Origin: Poriferisodalis sp965204195
Lineage (GTDB): Bacteria; Actinomycetota; Acidimicrobiia; Acidimicrobiales; Poriferisodalaceae
Direction of reading: 5' to 3'
DNA length: 64,000 nucleotides
Assembly: GCF_965204195.1 (NCBI RefSeq)
Contig: NZ_OZ241975.1
Location: 682,001 to 746,000, forward strand
Position numbers and translations under genes: made by a program. Shown in pieces: positions 61,039 through 64,000 of this stretch (position 1 is its first letter; each line of letters begins with the position of its first letter). Below the pieces are notes generated by a model. It was not told the DNA's origin and did not search any database. It saw nothing but the letters and a program-made list of their open reading frames with translations.

Positions 61039-61329
61039 ATGAACCTGCTGGCTCTCACTGACACCCAGGAGAACCTGTGGTGGGGTGTCATCATCGGCGG
61101 ATTCGTGGTGATCGTGGCCGTGGTGGTGCTGCTCACCATGCTGGTGCTGCTGGTGCGCACGATCGAGCGCCGGGTGGAGACCATCAAAGGCACGCTCGAG
61201 CGAGCCGCCGCCAACACGTCTGACACCGCCCTGATCGCCGAGACCGCCGACGGGGTCGACGCGGTGCTGACCGAAGGCCTCGAACACCACCTGTTCCTGG
61301 GCCGAGTACTCGACAAGGTGCGCTCATGA
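61039..61329 (+). CDS. Small one-helix membrane protein 4 of the cox cluster
   Basis: A 96-residue protein. GVIIGGFVVIVAVVVLLTML (about 16-35) is the membrane helix, then RTIERRVETIKGTLERAA, and ETADGVDAVLTEGLEHHLF. AGGAGG precedes ATG61039, which begins one base after the previous stop. The NTSDTALIAETADGVDAVL part is similar in layout to that of protein 3, suggesting paralogy. Confidence 0.7.
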   Translation: MNLLALTDTQENLWWGVIIGGFVVIVAVVVLLTMLVLLVRTIERRVETIKGTLERAAANTSDTALIAETADGVDAVLTEGLEHHLFLGRVLDKVRS

Positions 61330-61688
61330 CGACACTCGTAGTTCTCTCGGTCATCCTGATCGGCCTGTTCATAGCCGGGCTCGCGTTCTACCTGTTCGTG
61401 GTGGGCAGCCAGCTCACCCGGATCGCCGGCCTGCTCGAGGAGTGCTCGCAGATCGTGTGGAAGATCAAATCCGACGCCGAGGCTGTCGAGCCGGGCGTCG
61501 AGCGCATCAACAACACGGCCGGCGTCATCGCGGGCGCATTGCCGTTGCTGTACGGCATGGCCGAAGGCATCGTGACCGGCGCCACGTACGAGCCTGAACC
61601 CGAGCCTCGCGAGCCGTCCTCGGCCCGGCCTGCGATGGGTACGCGCCGCAGCCGGCTTCACGAAGCAGTCGGCTATCACCCCGAATAG
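61326..61688 (+). CDS. Small one-helix membrane protein 5 of the cox cluster
   Basis: A 120-residue protein. VLSVILIGLFIAGLAFYLFV (about 5-24) is the membrane helix, then QLTRIAGLLEECSQIVWKIK and EPGVERINNTAGVIAGALP. A hydrophobic second segment LPLLYGMAEGIV may re-enter the membrane. The C-terminus is Pro/Glu/Arg-rich. Its ATG overlaps the stop of protein 4 by 4 bp (ATGA). It ends the operon. Confidence 0.7.
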   Translation: MTTLVVLSVILIGLFIAGLAFYLFVVGSQLTRIAGLLEECSQIVWKIKSDAEAVEPGVERINNTAGVIAGALPLLYGMAEGIVTGATYEPEPEPREPSSARPAMGTRRSRLHEAVGYHPE

Positions 61689-61698
61689 CCGCCAGCAA

Positions 61699-62154
61699 TC
61701 AGCTTGAGTCTGGCCCAGTCGAACCGCTGGGGTCTCGCGTCGTGGTGAGCGGGCCTGCGGTGGGGGCCCGGTAGCTGCCGATCCACTCGTCCTCCCACAC
61801 TTGGTCGAACTGGTCGGGCGCGCAGCCGGGCCGGTAAATGGCAACCAGCTCCTGGACGATCTGCTCGCGATGTGAGCGCAGCCCGCCCGGCACCTCATAG
61901 GTGCAGATGTGGAGGTTCCACTTGTTTCCGGCGCGCCGCTCCCAGCACTTGGCGCGGGGATGGCCGAACGGCAGCCCCGCTGCAGCCAGGTTGTCCGCGT
62001 GATCGACATCGAGCACGGCGTAGTCGTACGGCTTGCCGTCGGGGTCGGCCCGGTACAGGATCGCGAACACGGCTGCACTTGCCGGCGGCGTCCAGCCGCC
62101 GAGCACCCGTGGTCCCTCGAAGGGGTAACCGGCAAGCGAGCCGAGCCGAATCAT
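61699..62154 (-). CDS. Conserved-looking protein of unknown function, end of the coxDE-side operon
   Basis: A 151-residue soluble protein starting MIRLGSLAGYPFEGPRVLGG. It has well-structured segments: AAVFAILYRADPDGKPYDY, AVLDVDHADNLAAAGLPF, WNLHICTYEVPGGLRSHRE and YRPGCAPDQFDQVWEDEW. The first strands, with Tyr, Asp and His, could form an enzymatic core, but I recognise no family. It ends 11 bp from the convergent membrane-protein operon and starts 10 bp after the previous gene. Confidence 0.7.
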   Translation of the reverse strand: MIRLGSLAGYPFEGPRVLGGWTPPASAAVFAILYRADPDGKPYDYAVLDVDHADNLAAAGLPFGHPRAKCWERRAGNKWNLHICTYEVPGGLRSHREQIVQELVAIYRPGCAPDQFDQVWEDEWIGSYRAPTAGPLTTTRDPSGSTGPDSS

Positions 62155-62164
62155 TGGGGCCGCG

Positions 62165-62458
62165 TCACTCGTCGAACTCCAACTCGTCCTCGCCGATGAC
62201 TTCGGCTCGGGTCATCGGCCAAGCCGGAAGGTCTGCTGTCTCGACGGCAGCAGCGAATGCCGCCATGGCCGCTTCGACCGCTTGGTCGGAACTCTCAGCC
62301 TCCACAACGATCTGGGCGCCGTAGGCCATCGCACCAACGCCGGATGCGATGCCTTCGAGCGGTGCGACAGCATCGGCCAGGGCCACCACTTCGCCCAGCT
62401 CGACGGGCCGATCGCCTTCGGCCTGGATGGAAACGCTCCACTTGCTCACCGTCGGCAT
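62165..62458 (-). CDS. Small acidic protein of unknown function
   Basis: A 97-residue acidic protein: SKWSVSIQAEGDRPVELGEV, AYGAQIVVEAESSDQAVEAA and ending EVIGEDELEFDE. The alternation of strands and helices suggests an alpha/beta (possibly ferredoxin-like) fold. I recognise no family. It follows coxE by 19 bp and precedes the 151-residue gene, so it is part of this operon. ATG62458 is used. Confidence 0.65.
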   Translation of the reverse strand: MPTVSKWSVSIQAEGDRPVELGEVVALADAVAPLEGIASGVGAMAYGAQIVVEAESSDQAVEAAMAAFAAAVETADLPAWPMTRAEVIGEDELEFDE

Positions 62459-62477
62459 TCCATCGTTCGTAACCGCT

Positions 62478-63710
62478 TCAGCCGACGTGAGGCAGCCTGC
62501 GGGCGAAGCGCTCCAAGCTGGCCAGATCATGGCCCGACTCGAGGCTGTCGATGAACGGACCGGCGGCCATCATGCCGAGCGTGTTCGGCAGTGTCTCGAC
62601 ATCGTCGCTGGCGAGCGGGTTCATCCAGACGATCCGATGGCAGAGCCGGCTCAGGCGTTCCATTGCGCTTGCCAGGGCTGCAGGCTCGCCCCGGTCCAGC
62701 CCGTCGGAGCAGATGATGACGGTGGCCCCCCGGCTGAGCCCCTTGCGACCCCACCTGCGGATGAAGCTGTGCAGCGAAGCGCCGATCTGGGTGCCGCCGT
62801 CCCAGTCCAGCACGCGCTCGGCAGCCAGCTTCATAGCGTCGTCGGGCTTACGTCGGTCGAGCGCTGGGGTGATGCGCGTCAGCCGGGTGCCGAAGCAGAA
62901 CACCTCCACCTTCTGGGCTGCCCGGCGCATCGAGTACGCGAACTGCAGCAGGTTGCGGGAGTGATCCGCCATCGATCCCGAGACGTCGAGAATCAGCACC
63001 AGCGGGCGGGCCCGCTCCGCTCGCGTCAAGCGATGCAGAACTGGGGCCGCATGGCTGAGACGCATGGCGTCGCGAGCCATCCGGCGGATGTCGAGGCGCG
63101 CCCCCGACGGATCCCGCCGCCGGCGCCGGGTGCGACGCCGGGGCGGTTCGAGCCGGACTTGCGCCATGATCCGCCGCAACGCAGCCAGTTCGACGGGCGT
63201 GCACTCGGCAAAGCGCTTGTCGCGCCGGATCTCGACCCCGGAGGCCTGACGCCCGAGCACCATCGGCCGATCGTCGCCCGATTCGGTGCCGGGCTCACTG
63301 TCGGGCACGTTCAGCATGCCGCTCTGGCCCTGCGCGATTTGCTCGGCGGCGGACGGCTCGGCACCGGTTGGGGCAGCGTGCCCCAGGAAGTACCGGCGGA
63401 ATACCTCGTCGTAGAGCGGCAGGTGGTCCCGGCGATGGACCAGCGTCGTTCGCCCGCTCCAGTAGACGTCTTCGAGATCGCTTGGTGTGAGTTCCGAGAC
63501 CGCACAGCAGAACGTGACCACGTCGTCAGCACCCACCGGCAGGCCCTCGTTTCGCAACGCATGACCGAAGCCGACCAGCCGTTCCACCAGTTCCGTAGCC
63601 GACGGGTCCAGTTCTTCGCCGGTTTCGGGACCCGACTCAGCCACGGGCGGCCACGAAGCAGCGCCGGCCGCAGGAATTGGCCGCCGCCATGTCGGGTTCG
63701 GACCCGCCAT
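62478..63710 (-). CDS. coxE: CoxE-like von Willebrand factor A domain protein
   Basis: A 410-residue protein of the VWA_CoxE family. The MIDAS motif LDVSGSMADHS (about 243-253) begins the VWA domain, and VIICSDGLDRG is a later MIDAS loop. The N-terminal half has a Pro-rich start and helices (LVGFGHALRNEGLPVGADDV). An Arg-rich stretch (PPRRRTRRRRRDPSG) links the two. CoxE works with the AAA+ CoxD in inserting sulfur and copper into the CoxL active site. It starts 5 bp after the coxD stop. Confidence 0.9.
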   Translation of the reverse strand: MAGPNPTWRRPIPAAGAASWPPVAESGPETGEELDPSATELVERLVGFGHALRNEGLPVGADDVVTFCCAVSELTPSDLEDVYWSGRTTLVHRRDHLPLYDEVFRRYFLGHAAPTGAEPSAAEQIAQGQSGMLNVPDSEPGTESGDDRPMVLGRQASGVEIRRDKRFAECTPVELAALRRIMAQVRLEPPRRRTRRRRRDPSGARLDIRRMARDAMRLSHAAPVLHRLTRAERARPLVLILDVSGSMADHSRNLLQFAYSMRRAAQKVEVFCFGTRLTRITPALDRRKPDDAMKLAAERVLDWDGGTQIGASLHSFIRRWGRKGLSRGATVIICSDGLDRGEPAALASAMERLSRLCHRIVWMNPLASDDVETLPNTLGMMAAGPFIDSLESGHDLASLERFARRLPHVG

Positions 63711-63715
63711 CCGGC

Positions 63716-64000
63716 TCAGGCATCGGCGACAACCCTGCCGAGTTCGGCTTCGACCAGTTCGAGGTCGTCGCGGTCCTTGATGACCGCACCGATCGTGTCG
63801 GCTGCGGCCGCAGCATCGAGATCGTCGGTACCCAGCACGCCTAGCGCGTCGACCCAGTCGAGCGTCTCGGCGACCCCCGGCGGCTTGGCGAGATCCATGT
63901 CACGCAGGCGCTGGACGGCGGCAACCACCTTGTGGGCGAGGGTCATGACGGCATCGGGGGCACGCAAGCGGACGATCTCGATTTCCTCCTCGAAACTGGG
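63716..64000 (-). CDS. coxD: CoxD-like MoxR AAA+ ATPase, partial (N-terminus outside the window)
   Basis: The visible 94 residues are the C-terminal lid of a MoxR-family ATPase: SFEEEIEIVRLRAPDAVM, LAHKVVAAVQRLRDM and LAKPPGVAETLDWVDALGVL. Walker motifs lie beyond the window edge. Its place directly before the CoxE-like gene supports CoxD, a chaperone for the Cu-Mo active site. The frame has no stop up to 64000. Confidence 0.8.
   Translation of the reverse strand, partial: PSFEEEIEIVRLRAPDAVMTLAHKVVAAVQRLRDMDLAKPPGVAETLDWVDALGVLGTDDLDAAAAADTIGAVIKDRDDLELVEAELGRVVADA

Overview
This window is a 64 kb piece of a high-GC chromosome. Gene density, frequent ATGA/GTGA overlaps between neighbouring genes and the family content (LDH2 and FMN oxidoreductases, phytanoyl-CoA dioxygenase, CaiB/BaiF CoA-transferase, MttB-like methyltransferase, sucraseferredoxin-like protein, form I CO dehydrogenase, DUF4389 proteins) suggest an actinobacterium, probably a free-living or host-associated member of class Acidimicrobiia. 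That placement is an inference from gene content; no rRNA or ribosomal protein gene is present to fix it.

Layout. 1-33 kb is mostly a catabolic and redox region. It holds a partial MFS transporter, a zinc-type alcohol dehydrogenase, an orphan PD-(D/E)XK-like protein, a class III aminotransferase, an FMN 2-hydroxyacid dehydrogenase, two fused FAD-oxidoreductase/aminomethyltransferase proteins of the dimethylglycine/sarcosine dehydrogenase type, an MttB-family methyltransferase, an arsenate reductase, a shikimate-kinase-like protein, a CoA-transferase, a GltB-like FMN protein and a PhyH dioxygenase. Two AAA_14/DUF4143 ATPases are scattered in it. At 22.3-26.3 kb lies a complete Pnkp-Hen1 RNA repair pair, divergent from two tandem DUF4389 membrane proteins. 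A ThDP enzyme follows. At 29.6-31.5 kb is a less GC-rich anti-phage deoxycytidylate deaminase (AvcD-like) with a small downstream gene. Acyl-CoA-dehydrogenase-like and LDH2 genes end this part.

34-53 kb is an accessory region. It contains a third AAA_14/DUF4143 ATPase, many gene relics (helicase tails, IS110/ISL3, HicB, isocitrate/isopropylmalate dehydrogenase, LDH2, retropepsin), an IS256 element with probable target duplication, a decayed IS3-type element, a 1,863-residue secreted GLUG/Fn3/cadherin-like protein, MazEF-like and HicBA toxin-antitoxin pairs, and a large SF1 helicase-nuclease interrupted by one in-frame TGA. A degenerate gene array occurs twice in direct orientation (36.5-38.0 and 48.1-48.7 kb) and brackets about 10 kb of this material.

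53-64 kb is an isocitrate/isopropylmalate-type dehydrogenase and a membrane protein, followed by a complete aerobic CO dehydrogenase locus. This comprises a small leader gene, coxM-coxS-coxL (form I active-site loop), an XdhC/CoxF-like protein with a C-terminal YHS domain, coxG, and five consecutive small one-helix membrane proteins. Convergent to them are coxD (partial), coxE and two small unknown genes. The organism probably gains energy by oxidising CO while degrading methylated amines and carboxylates. The five small membrane proteins are the best candidate for an undescribed accessory module, and the helicase TGA and duplicated relic array are the most unusual sequence structures.
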